This document shows positions 37,140 through 49,400 of a stretch of 64,000 nt of DNA, in pieces. Each line of letters starts with the position of its first letter. Position 1 is the first letter of the stretch. Made by a program: the position numbers and the translations under genes. Source of the stretch: Rhytidiadelphus loreus (Eukaryota > Streptophyta > Bryopsida > Hypnales > Hylocomiaceae); contig OX344763.1 of the NCBI GenBank assembly GCA_947034895.1, positions 17,825,001 to 17,889,000 of the forward strand, read 5' to 3'. The notes under the pieces were generated by a model. The model made no database searches. It was not told the origin of the DNA and saw nothing but the letters and a program-made list of their open reading frames with translations.

Positions 37140-37350
37140 TTGGATACTGTTAATTCCTGGGGTTGCTCCCGCACGGCGGAGCTTTGACTTTGAAACCTGG
37201 AAACGGGTACTTAAATTATTAAGTTGTCAGTTATTTCCTGGGGTTGCTCCCACACGGCGGAGCTTTGACTTTGAAACCTGGAAACGGGTACTTGAAACTT
37301 AAAGTTGTCAGTTAATTCCTGGGGTTGCTCCCACACAGCGGAGCTTTGGC
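37140..37350. repeat. Tandem repeat, ~85-bp unit, about 3 copies, in LTR C
   Basis: 'ttcctggggttgctcccgca' and 'cggcggagctttgactttga' recur three times with short variations, followed by two shorter echoes of the cggcg-gagctttga piece (to about 37410). Confidence 0.65.
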
Positions 37351-40134
37351 CTTAGGATTAAAATTAACCTTCGCAGAAAACACTAACTTGTGGTTTGCAC
37401 GGCGGAGCTTTGACATTAAAAGGTTACAATTTGCTTTTAAACTGACCATTTGATCGTAAATTTAGTCCGCATGGCGAAGATTTGAACCAAAGGAATCAAC
37501 GGAATAAGGTTCTTTTGAAACTTATTTAAAGTCCAATAGCCTTGAATTTATTTCTCTTTTGCTTGTGTGAGTTGTGGGGGTATTGGTCCTTCCAAACTCA
37601 TGATTGTTAGTTGTTAGATTGTTTTATCTTTATTTTGAAGCTCTTAAAATTAGCTAACATAATCATTGCCAAAATAATTATTTTTCCATCTCGTTGCTTC
37701 CTTTTGCTTGGTTTTATTTGGTTTTTATCTCTAAGAAAAGGTGTGTTTATTTTGTTAAAAGTTAACCCAAAAATTCAGAATTTGGGCCAGCCGGAAGAAA
37801 GCCAGATCAGCCCAAAGGCATTTAGCCAGCCCGTGAAGACAAATCGAGTAAGGCTGGGTTAACAAGGGCGGGCTGACCAAACGCTGGGTTAACAAAGGCG
37901 GGGCGACGGGACAGCTGGGAACGCCGACAGGGGAACGCCGACGGGACAACTGGGAACACCGACGGGGGAACGCTGGACGTCGAAGGACGACCAACCAACT
38001 GCCGACACGTGGCATACGGGGAAGGGACGAAACTCCAGCAACCACCGTCTGAGGAACGGAGGAGCAGCATTCAGCAGTTAGCAGTTCAATACAGCAGTTC
38101 AACAGGCAACAACAACGACATATCAAGCCTGCTTGAAATCAGTAAGTGAATCTCACGTTGGGTTACAAAACTCAGAACATCAAAATCATTCATGGTTGGC
38201 CGTTGCTTAGCCACAACCAACATTCAAGTGTTCAACCAAATTTTGAACACTAAACTTCGAGTTGAAATCCTCATATCTAACCTTACGAATTGACACCATA
38301 CTTCTCTCAACTCTTGCGAAACTAAATAATAAGAACCTTAAGGGAAGAAGAGAACTAATAGAGAAGGGAATAGAAGGCATTAAAACACGTGAAGAATTAG
38401 AAGACTAAAAAACTATTAAGGTAAGAATCTAACTATTCATCAACTAATTGTTTTGGCATTGTTTAATTGTTTTTTATTCTTTTACTATTCATTTGGATTG
38501 TCGTTCATCCTTTTATTCTTTTCCCTATTCATTGATAGATTTGTTTTAGATTATTTAAGATTATTTTATTAGAGAACTATTCATTCATTTGGTTTTAGTT
38601 ATTAATTAGGATTCCAAAGCCAAATTAGTTGTTTGTTTGTAGTTTGGGGGATTTGTTTTATTAGGCCTAATAAGCCAAAACAATAAAAACAAACAACAAC
38701 TAAAATCTTGGAATATTTAACAAAACAACTATTAAAAAATTGGCAATAGAATAAAACTACTATTCATTGAAAACTTGGGAAAAATGAATTAAATTTATCA
38801 TTTAATTTATTTCCCTAAAATCAAAGGATTAGTTTTAAATTGCCAAAACTAACAAATTTGGACTTTTTAGATAGGTTTTAAAAACAAGAATACTAAGATT
38901 TCTTCCACATTCATGAAAGACAATGGAGAATTTCGAGGAGACGATTATGATGGTGTTTTGCGATGATGGGACGATCGACATTCTCGACACCAAGGTATGA
39001 TTTCAAATTCTATCTTTTGTCTTTTCTTTTGCTTTCATTCTTTAAAAATTTAGATTAGAAAATTAAAACTAACAAAATTAACCATTACAAATCCAATAGC
39101 TAGTAGAATTTAAATTGTTAGAAAACCTTTGAAAATTTAACTAAAATCGTAAGGTAATAATTAGAATAACTTTGAATTCATTTGGAAAATGAAATAGTAA
39201 TCTCATCCAAAAGAATCTCAAAAGGAATCTAATTTAATTTAGGAACTTAGGGAATATTAGAATAATTAGGGAAAGTCAAAACCTAATTTGTCTACTTATT
39301 CTCTTGAAAATTATTAAAGGAAGGAATTCCATCCAACCAAGGGGAATTTTCATCCATTTAAAAGTTCTAAATTTTTACTTTTTATCTTAACAAGAAGTTA
39401 ATTAATCACTTTACTCATAAAAACCCTAAAACCCTAAAAATTCACTAAAATTAGAATACTAACTTAGAATTAGGATTAATTAAAGAACAATTAGGAATAT
39501 TCTCAAGGCCCAACTAGGGAATCTTTTGAAACCATAATCTTTTAGAGAATCTTTTGAAGATTCCAAATCCACCTTTTACTTTTAAAATTACTTTAATTTG
39601 AAAGATAAAAGTGTGGATGAAGATTTGACCTAGTTTTGGATGAAAAATCCTAAAATAGGTTAAAATTAGGTTTTCTCTAAAAAGTCCATTAGATAATTTA
39701 ATTAACCTTTCAACCCTGAAATTTAGATTTATTTCACATTAATTTGCTATTTGTAGTTGACGGATGAAGTTTTTAGGATAGAATTAGGTACGAATTTCAT
39801 CCACACATAACTTTCATTAGGAACATCAGAATCCAACTTGCTTTACCATTTTGGAAAGGCCAAATTGTATTCTTTGAATTAGTTTAGGTAGAATTTATTT
39901 TAGTTAGAAGTTTAAATCACAATTAACTAACCCTTAACAACCTTTATTTCTTAACTATTAGAGTGTTTTGAAGTATTTAAAGTAGGTAAAAAGCAACATA
40001 ACAAAGTGTCCATTGCTTGGAAGGCCAAAGAACACTACGTTTACGTTTCACCCTTACAATTTGCTAACTTATGCCGCTAGAACCTGTATGCAACTTTCTG
40101 ACTTAAGGGTGGAGTTAGAAACACTCACAGAGTT

Positions 40135-41330
40135 GCTGAATTTTCTAGGTATAAAGTATTAAACAATGGAAGACTAATTCTTTTGGTGATTTTAATGATT
40201 TAAATAGTTTGAAGGGTCTATCTAAGCATAAGAAGAAAGGAAACATCACATGAAATCAAAGAAAAAAAAAATGATTTTGGTGAGTTATAAAATAAAGAAG
40301 CTAATAAGTTACTAATTGTAAACATAATGGCTTTCACCCCTTACCGTATGGTGCACGTCCTGGAGGTGAAATTCCACCTTAAAAACCATGTGCCGGTTTC
40401 CTAGATGGGCGGTATCACCCATTCACCTCCAATTACCCTTGGGCTTCCAACCAACAATAGTAAACAAATTTGTTTTAGCACACTTTCTCAAATAAAACAC
40501 ATGGTTTGACATCAAAAGTCAGGTTTGATGAAAAGGTATAATGGGTTCAACTTGCATACACAAACTCTCGGGGCTTTGTAGCATCATTCTCGCCACGTCC
40601 GATTTCACACAACACACGCGGTCCCACTAGTCATAACCTTGGCCTCATTGATATACGAGAAACAACTAATAAATAAAGCAACTAAAACAATACACAAGAG
40701 GATCCCATCCAACAACAATGGGATAACCCTTTTGGCATTCATGTACCTCCTGGTACGTGAACTACAACAAAAGAACACCCACAAAACGCCCCCAACAAAA
40801 ACGATACAGGAAAATAAATAAATAAAAAGTAAATAAAATAAAATAAAAAAACAATCTCCAAGCTTCTCAACTAAACTCCATTAAACTTGCAAAAAACATG
40901 TCAAGAAAACTTATATTACAAGTTAGAATGACACTTCCTCCCAATAGACATACCAATTCTATGAGTGTTTTTCACCGACGTGGCAAAAAACACTCCTAGA
41001 AGAGTCCGAGGGGAAGTGTGTACTAACTAGCCTTCCAAGCAATGGAATTTTTCCATAAACCTACAAATTACTATATTTAGATGCACACAAACCATTGCAC
41101 CACACTCATTCAATTGCAAATTGCACATGTACCAAGGATCCATTCATGCACCTTGATCTTGTATAAATTGTAGGATCATCCTTCACCTCAAAATTGTTTT
41201 AGTGACTAATTCACTTACAAATATTATGATAATCATGAAAAACTCAAAAGCAACACATCTAACTCTAAACAAATTGGTCCATCAAATGTCTAGAGATCAC
41301 AAAACCTCATAGTCGTTGTTGAATCTAGGG
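40135..41330. other. Intergenic, nothing recognised
   Basis: AT-rich sequence without coherent frames. The only recognisable piece is 'ccttccaagcaatgg' near 41030, an echo of the giant-LTR family, suggesting older relatives nearby. Confidence 0.3.
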
Positions 41331-41340
41331 TAGCAAACCT

Positions 41341-41952
41341 CCTTGCACTAAAATAGCCGCCAAATCTTCATCCTTGCTTCAAATGAGTCAAAGCTAGTCT
41401 TGTTAGGAAATTGACGTGTCAATGTATCATCCCCCTAAAATCAAGCTTCATACAAAGTACTATCCTCTTAATACATCCCATCAAAGTTGACACACTTGCT
41501 TAACGTTGGCAGCAAACACCCTTGCACTAAAACGGCTGCCGAATCTTCATACTAGCTCCAAATACAGCGAAACTAAGCTTTTTAAAAAGCTAACTTGCCA
41601 ATATATCACATCTCAAAAAGGCAGCCTCTTTTGTACTAGTTTCTTCTTGATCTCGCCCATAAAAGTTGACCATCTTGCTTGACGTTGGCTGCAGACCCCC
41701 TTGAACTAAAATGGCTACTAAATCTTCATACTTGCTTCAAACAAGGCGAAACTAAGCTTTTCAAAAAGATGACTTGCTTGAATATCACCTCTAAAAAACT
41801 CAGCCCTTTTTGCACTAGTGTCCTCCTGATCTTGCCCGTCAAAGTTGACCATCTTACTTGACGTTGGCAGCAGATATCCTTGTACTAAAATGGCTACCAA
41901 ATCTTCATACTTGCTTCAAACAAGGCGAAACTAGGCTTGTTGGAAAGCTAAC
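41341..41952. repeat. Tandem repeat, ~180-bp unit, about 3.4 copies
   Basis: Units start near 41341, 41511, 41691 and 41870. Each contains 'ttgcactaaaatggc', then 'aaatcttcatacttgcttca' and later 'cttgacgttggcag'. The last unit is cut at TTAA by the piggyBac-type insertion. Text resembling the interrupted unit ('gatcttgccc', 'tcaaagtt') reappears about 50 bases beyond the candidate right end at 63256. Confidence 0.8.
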
Positions 41953-41999
41953 TTAACCCCTAAAGGACCAAGGCCACTTTTTGTCAAATCCACTCAAAA

Positions 42000-43110
42000 C
42001 TGCCCCTATTGCTGCATTAATCATAATTTTCAACCAAATGTTTTTTTAATAATCTAACCGTAGGATCTTTTATTAGACTTAAAGAAGAAGAATTGGTAAA
42101 AATTTTGTGACATTTGACCATACGGATTGAAAGATATAAGCATTCTAAGTTTTCTTTTTTCTTTTTTCATTGTGCCCGAGAACTTCAGCTGCCTTTGACC
42201 ATTTATTGTGGTAAATTTTTCCACTATGGGTGCTGAATTTAAAATTTTATCATTTTCTAGATCACTTTAGGAATGTCTCCAAAATATTTCAAAGCAAATA
42301 AAGACGTGGATCACAACCAAAGAAATCTTGCAATGCAACAATGTCCAAAAGGTCACAATGCTTCACATAATTTTTCGAGCAAATTCTCCACCACATAATT
42401 TTGAAAATTTAAAATCCAAAAGGTAAATTGAAAGATATACTATGCCTCTACAATCTCAAAAAGTAAAATTTGAAAAATAACAAAAATTCTATTTTCTATG
42501 GAATTTAGAAGCACTTTGTGAAGAAATAATGAAATATGATCCTGGGCATGGAATGAAAAAAGGGTCGGAGTCTCTTCCCGATATGCTCCCATTGTGTTCC
42601 CGATCTGTTCTAAGCATTGGGAACCTTGAAGTGTTGAGAACTTACAGTGAAGCTTACCTGGAACTGAATCCAAATTGGGTGGGGAAGACAGGGGCACCTT
42701 CAAGGTAATTGAACCTTGCCATCACCCTCACCATCACTGCCCCGGCATACAATATTTTCAAAAACACAAACCGGGCACCCCCTTCACATCCCAAATGAAG
42801 CAAACAAAGAATAATTACATAGGTCAATAAATGATTCAATAATTCAAGTGAACAAATAAATTTGGTTTATGCATACAATATCCAAAAGAAATTGAAAAGG
42901 AAATAAAAATAATTATTGATTACATTTACAAAAAGCATCTTTGCACCTCAATAATGGGAAAAAAAACTATCTTCAAAATAAATAAATAAAATCTTAATTA
43001 AATTCACATAATTCATTTTTGCTCTCTACTTTACTCATTAATTGTCCAAAAACATATCTTGACAACAAGGGAAAAAAACAAAAGAAAATTGTAAAGCATT
43101 CCTTGCATTA
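42000..43110. repeat. Long direct repeat, first copy (partner about 45440-46370)
   Basis: About 900-1000 bases here match 45440-46370 at roughly 75-80%. Shared landmarks are 'ttgaaagatataagcatt', 'cttgcaatgca' plus 'atgtc', and 'attcaataattcaagtgaac'. This is the subterminal region of the piggyBac-type element, and a diverged version occurs near the TTAACCCC text at 19616. A second copy next to the transposase suggests two elements inserted into one another, or an internal duplication. Confidence 0.65.
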
Positions 43111-43518
43111 GTAAGAGCATTTCCAATAGTCTGCGCAAGGTGGATGTGCTACACTATTGGAGACCGTGTCAATATGGCCTCAAGGGGTTGGCACGTTGCC
43201 GAGACCCCAACAACCCCGTGTTGCAAGCCACGTTGGAGGTTGTTCCGTCAAGAATTCAAGAAAGAATTTAATGCAATAAAATCAGGCACCTTTGGGCAGT
43301 ATTGTTGGGCTAGCAAGTTGGATACCCCCCCCCAAAAAAAAACCCTGAGCAGATGAGTTGGGCTCCCAAAACTTGGAAGGGTAGTTTTGGAAACTTGTTA
43401 GTAGCTCTTGCTTCTTTTCTATGTTTGAGAGTCATTGTTGAAGATTTTTATTTTTATTTTTTTGCCTCTATTCATCATAGACAAATGGAAGGCCCAACTT
43501 CTTACTGCTAGGGATTAA

Positions 43519-43728
43519 ATGAGAGAGAATGATTTAGAAGATGAGGCAATGTTGACCTTTGTGCAAGGTTTAGGGTTTGAGGAAAATGAACCCATTGTGC
43601 CTTGTGTGTGGGGTGGTTCACGTCCTGGTAGAGCCCCAGATGTTGACAGATTTAGACATGCCATGCATGAACGTATGATGCAGGATTACTTTCAAAATCC
43701 CTACAATTTCATAATCCCAACATCTTGA
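43519..43728 (+). pseudogene. Harbinger transposase N-terminal remnant
   Basis: The text ends ...RFRHAMHERMMQDYFQNPYN. The pattern 'hydrophobic-His-x-Arg-Leu/Met-Met-x-Asp-Tyr-Phe' is the conserved start of plant PIF/Harbinger DDE transposases (arginine-rich helix before the helix-turn-helix). The rest of the transposase, including DDE residues, is absent, so only about 70 residues remain. Confidence 0.6.
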
Positions 43729-44029
43729 CAATTTTTTGGGAATAGATAATGTTGCGTACATTTGGACACTTTTTACATTTACTCCCGTCTTTTATAAACA
43801 TAGGTAAACACTTTGCACAAATTCTATGACAACAATGGGTATAGTGTCCACGTTCAAATAGATTACTATAATTGCTTTGAAATGCATTCATAAAAACATC
43901 ATGTTTTAGTGTAAATTGGCAAGGAATGATGTACATTCTTTTATTTTTATACCGGAAAGCATGTTTGGAATAAACACATCCGTTGGCACCATCTCCATCA
44001 AAGTCCAGTTGAATAAGGTTCTCCCCCAA
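43709..44029 (-). CDS. Short ORF with a Cys/His cluster, function unknown
   Basis: A 106-codon open frame on the minus strand, inside the Harbinger-like element, contains HYTHCCHRICAKC and then KCKKCP. This vaguely resembles a RING or other zinc-binding cluster. A possible upstream extension (MASSQSTDGKRKR) is separated by a stop at about 44078-44080. PIF/Harbinger elements normally carry a second DNA-binding gene, usually Myb-like, which this does not resemble. It could be a captured fragment or chance. Confidence 0.25.
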   Translation of the reverse strand: MGENLIQLDFDGDGANGCVYSKHAFRYKNKRMYIIPCQFTLKHDVFMNAFQSNYSNLFERGHYTHCCHRICAKCLPMFIKDGSKCKKCPNVRNIIYSQKIVKMLGL

Positions 44030-44504
44030 TAAACTCCATGAAATTAGTTTATTCTTTTCAACATTTTGTGCTTTTTAATCTCTTCCTTCCACCCTTTTTC
44101 TTTTACCATCAGTTGATTGTGAAGATGCCATGACAAAAAAATGAACAAATTGAACAAATTTTCTTAGTTTAAATTACTTTTATAGAAAAGAAGGAATTTC
44201 AGATTAAAATAAATTGTTGCATTTTAAATTCAAAGAATTTGTTTATAAATAATTTTCTTTATTCTACTATTAAAAAAATAATTTAGAAAAGGAATTATTT
44301 ATTTAAAATGTAAAAAAGAAAAAGAACCTTATATCAAAATAAATCATTTACTTTATTCTCCACTTATATTTTTAGGACTATAAGTTATAATTTTAATGCA
44401 AAATAAATAAATAAAATTAAAATTTTCTTACTTTGAATTAATTTTCAAAAATAAATAAAAAATTTACTTTGAATTTGCTCTAATTTTTGAGCAGTTGTTG
44501 TAAG

Positions 44505-44581
44505 AGATGTTGTGATTTGTCACTAATGTCACTAACCCCCCAAGAGGGAGTTAGTGACATTAGTGACAAATCACAACATCT
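44505..44581. repeat. Perfect hairpin with 32-bp arms
   Basis: The arms at 44505-44536 and 44550-44581 are exact complements (agatgttgtgatttgtcact ... ) with a 13-base loop. A related imperfect hairpin on 'gtgactaatgccc' lies at 45257-45287 outside the element. Confidence 0.8.
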
Positions 44582-46427
44582 TCCACAACTTTTGAATGAA
44601 GGGACCAAATCCTCTAAAACTTTGGTCATGTGTTCAAGCGTATGAGGTCCACATTTGTGCCAATTTTTGAAAGCTCAAAAAAACTCTATCGCTAGCCTAC
44701 CACATAGCCCGCTCTTCCTGCCTGTCCAACCACGACCTTGAGGCACCATTGAAATCCATGTTGTACTCACTTGACGTGACGTGAGTCAAATTGTTTGGTC
44801 ACTGTAGCGTCGAGTGTAGGACATGAGAAGTGATGTGATGAATGTTGAAAAATGATTGAGGCTACAACTGGTGGGATGCCACATTTTCGTAGGTTGCACC
44901 AAACTTTTTAACGTGGCAGAATGGTGAGGCCCATTGGAGATGCTCTAAAGGCTAGGCAAATCATCCACATTATTTATCCCTTAATTCAGAAATTTATCCA
45001 AGACGTTCCATCAAGATGTAGGAATTCTAAACAAGCCTATTAGCATGTGGAATTGGACATGCCAACTCCAATTTTTATTTATTTTGGGGTTGGGAACCAA
45101 AACAATCCAAAAATTGCAAAACATTCTACAAGTGTCCAATGCTCCTACAAATTCGTACTTACGTATCTTTCATAATATAGATACCATAGTAAATTCTTAG
45201 AAGAATTCACCCCTCTACTCAAGAATTGTGGAAGATTTTATACAATTGTCACTAATGTGACTAATGCCCTTCTAGGGTATTAGTCACACTTGAACAAATC
45301 TGCCACAATTCACATGTTTGAATTCAGAAACGTTTGCAAGATAGTCCCAATAGTTGAAAAGAACCATAAAAAAGCATATGATGAGATGGAGTTGTACATG
45401 CCATTACAACTTTTTTGTCAAAAAACACTAAAAATTGCCTCTTCTAGTTCATTCATTGAAAGCTTCAAACAAACATAATGTTTGAAAATCAATGCACAGG
45501 AACTTGTATTAGACTTGTAGAGGAAGAAATGATAAAAATTTCATGACATTTGATAGTTTAGATTGAAAGATATAAGCATTTGAAGTGAAATTTTCTTTCT
45601 TTTTCACTGTGCCCAAAAACTTCAATTGCCTTTGACCATCGATTATGGTAATTTATTATACTATGGGTTCTGAATTTAAAAAAAATTTACATTCTAAATC
45701 ATATTAGGAATGTTTCCAGAAAATTTGAAGGCAAAAATTGACATGGAACACATCCACAGAAAACTTGCAATGCAAAAATGTCAAAAAGTTTACAATGCCT
45801 TACATAATTTTTGAGCAAGTTCTCCATGACAAAATTCAGAAATTGAAAAATGTAAATGGTAGATTCAAAGATATACTAGTGCTTTACAATTTGCAAAGAA
45901 AAATTTGGAAAAAAGCAAATACTTCATTTTCTTTGGAATTTTGAAGCACTACATGAAGAAAGACTGGAACATGGCTTTGGTTGAGAAATGTGGTGATTGG
46001 GGACACCTTCAATGACACCAAAGTCTCACTTCATCACAAGGTCTGTATTTGTAATCGTACCATCACCCCCATCACATGCAAGCCACATCCTACCCTGCCA
46101 TCAATGCCCTAACAAACATTATTTTCTAAAACACAAACAAAGCACCCCCTTCTAATCACAATGGAAGGAGATAAATAAATAATTATTATATAGATAAATA
46201 AGTAATTCAATAATTGAAGTGAACAAATAATTTTGATTTCTGTATATGGCATCTAATAAACATAATTATGAAAAGGGTATAAAAATAATTCTTTTATTCA
46301 TTACATTTACATAATGCATCTTTGCACCTAAATAATAGAAAACCACAATTGTCTTAAAAATAAAATTTGCAAAGTGAAATTCAGAATGTGGAGGACTGAA
46401 ATTATACTTACAACATGCATGAGTACT

Positions 46428-49400
46428 CATTGGAGGCGTTCGTGGTAAATTTGAAAGCATCCTTTGCGAAAGCACATAAACTTATTGTCACATGATGGGC
46501 AATAAGTCTTTGGCCTTATCACAGGGGGTGAGCCATTGTTGCAAACCACACAAGGCTTGCGAAATTCAGTGAAAGCTAGATATCACACACGCCTTCGGTG
46601 GGGTGCATTTATAAATTGTAAACGCCGCTTTCTTCGACTGTTTCCAATTAGTGCCTCACATAATTGAATTCGGAACTGCAAATGTGTTATAGGATGGCGA
46701 GGAGGGTTCCTCTCCTTACATTTGTCCAAATAAATGATATACATATTCACTATACTTGTGTCAATAAGGAAAAAAAAACCCGGTGCCACCACTTATGTGA
46801 CCAAGTTTGACATGTGTAAGAAGCACGCAATTGGTCTGCAACATCGACACCTCGCATGTGTGTAGTATATTCGTGGTGCACTGGCGAAGTTTGAATTTTG
46901 TTGCGAATTGCTCCATTCCGTCAAGGTACTGATAGGACTGGAAATTGCCATAGAAATTGAATGGGCATGGCGTGCGTAGAAATAATGAGGACTGGTTTTT
47001 TATCTTTCTATAAAATGGAGCTCACTTGCCGGGACTCATGCATGCGCCATTCCAATGATCCTTGCACACGTCTATTGAAGGCCTTTGTATTTTTGAATAT
47101 ATCAGGTAGGCCTACTCGATTACACCGAATTGTGCCTGTAGCATATGTTCCTCTATTCAATAATTCCTTGAATAATGCAATGGATGAAAAAAAATTGTCC
47201 ATAGTGATGACATGTCCTTTGCCCTCATTTGTAGACAATAAGCTCAAGACCACGTTGTGAGCTAATCTAGCCTCTCCACGAACCCCTTCATGTAGTGCTT
47301 GGGTCTCTTCTACTATGGGATTTTTACCACAATAGACCTCAAAATTCCATACAAATTTTGATATTGAATCTGCCAAATACCACACTTTCAAGCCCCATTT
47401 CTGTGGCTTTTGAGGCATATACTGCCGTGCTAGACAATATTTGCCTTTATAACGAATCATCATTTCATCCACTGTGGCGAATTTCCCAACATTCCATGCC
47501 CTCTTGCAATTACTACAAATGGCATCAATCAACCACCTCACTTGGCCCATTTTATCATAACTTCGGTGTGCCCTATCACTCTCATAGCGAAGTGGATTGG
47601 TACTGTGTAAACACTTTGTCAACAATACAAATTGAGATCGAGACATGAGCTCCGAAATAGTAGGGCAATGAAATATAGAGCCCTTAGTGTGCCAATATGA
47701 TTTTATGTTCAGTTGGCGCTTCATGCCCATGTACAAGATAATAGCCAAAAACACCTTGAATTCTTGTATGGAAAGGGGTTCCTAATTTGGACCTCCATAA
47801 GTCCTACCGTCGACATTGATTGTTGTTGCATACCGGTTCGTCTCGCTAACAATAGAACGCAAAATCCATAGTGGCCAAAATACATCAAATAAGTTGAGAA
47901 AAGTCGAAAAATAGGTCCATGAAATGTTTGACCCTGCATGCCCTTCAAAAGCTCTAAGCTCTGGCTTATATGTAATGAATGATTGATTCCACGTGGAATT
48001 CTGATACACATTTCTAATGGTGTTGACATCACCAGCCATAATGTCATTGTCACTATCTTCCTCCTCACTGAAGTCTAATTGTGCATAGTCCACTTCCACA
48101 TCACTCTCATACACTAGAAGAAAATGAGGGGTTTTGCAACTACAGTATGCAACTCATTTTGTAATTGCATAGGACGTTTGCAACTAGGTGACAATGTAGA
48201 GTCCGTAGTTGCAGTGGACAAGTCGCATTAGTTGCAGTCTAGTTGCAAGGTTTTTTGTCATCCGACACCATACAAAGAACTTCATCCTTGTGTGCAACTT
48301 GTTTGCAACTTGCTTGCAACTTGTAGATTTGTAAATTTTAAAATATAAATCTCAATGATTTGTAGATTTCAAATTTTCAAATCTACCTCCTTTCTAGATT
48401 TTAGAATTTCAGAACTATCTTTTTCTTAAATTTTTGAATTTCAAATCTACCTTTTTCTAGATTTCAAAATTTCAAATCCACCCTCTTCCTAGATTTCAAA
48501 ATTTTAGATCTACCTTCTTTCTAGATTTCAAAATTCAATTTCCTAGATTATAAAATTTCTTGAATTTTAATTATTTTTTAAATTCTTATATACAAAATCT
48601 ACAAATTGTAGAAACCCACAAATTATAGAAATCTTAGAATTCTATCAAAAGAATTCATTACATAAGACTATAACAACTTACAAGTCTTATATGTTCAATC
48701 TAATGGTACTCTTTACAATTGATATGGGTCAATTGATATAACACAAATGGGAATGAACTTTGAAAGCAACTAGGAAACAATTAGAGTGCAACTAAGAAAC
48801 AACTAGCGTACAACTAGGAAACAACTATGGTCATTTTACAGTTGCATAATAGTTGCATAGGACACTAGTTGTTTCCTAGTCTTTTTTTGCAACTACAGAA
48901 TGACTACTTTGCAACTAAAACAATGAATGAATGTTGTAAAACAATGACACAAAACAACTACATTAGATTTGGTGCAAATAGAGAGGAAACTAGTTGCATG
49001 ACAGTTGCATAGGGCACTAGTTGCATAGTAGTTGGTTGTGCCAGACGTGTTTTTCTTCTAGTGATAGCCATATTGTACATGCAAATTCCTTTCTTCGATG
49101 CCCATCCCTGCATGACCCCACCCACCATGATGATGTCGAACCCCATGCAAGTCGTCCCCATCCCCATCAAAATTCCCCCCCACGCCATAAAAAAAAATCG
49201 TGACCTCCATCAAATTGTCCCCTCTCCCCCTCAAATTCAATCTCAAATCCATTGGAGCCCCCCTCCCCAAAGTGCCCAGCCTCAACCCCTCCCATAGGCA
49301 GCCCATAAGCAAGGCCTGTCCCATCTGCCCCTCCTTCCTTGCCAAACCCTTCCTCCAGCTCGGTTGGAGTTGGAGGGGTTGGATGGAGGGGGGCATTAGG

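Larger units (their letters stand above)
34897..40129 (+). mobile_element. Solo LTR C (5,233 bp), diverged giant-LTR family member
   Basis: It begins TGTGAGCCCT and ends AACACTCACA. A perfect GAGTT target duplication lies at 34892-34896 and 40130-40134. It shares with LTRs A and B the block 'ggtaaaatctcactaaaaat', the TATA region, a GC-rich minisatellite (about 37780-37990) and 'gtccattgcttggaaggc' near the 3' end. It is much more diverged and about 1.5 kb longer. No second LTR or internal domain was seen, so solo LTR is the best reading. At over 5 kb it would be among the longest LTRs known. Confidence 0.75.
43115..44945. mobile_element. PIF/Harbinger-like element (1,831 bp)
   Basis: The termini are inverted: GAGCATTTCCAATAG at the left and GAGCATCTCCAATGG at the right (minus strand). 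TAA flanks both ends (43112-43114; 44946-44948), the 3-bp TWA duplication typical of PIF/Harbinger. Inside is a Harbinger transposase N-terminal remnant. It is inserted in the piggyBac-type element. Confidence 0.75.
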
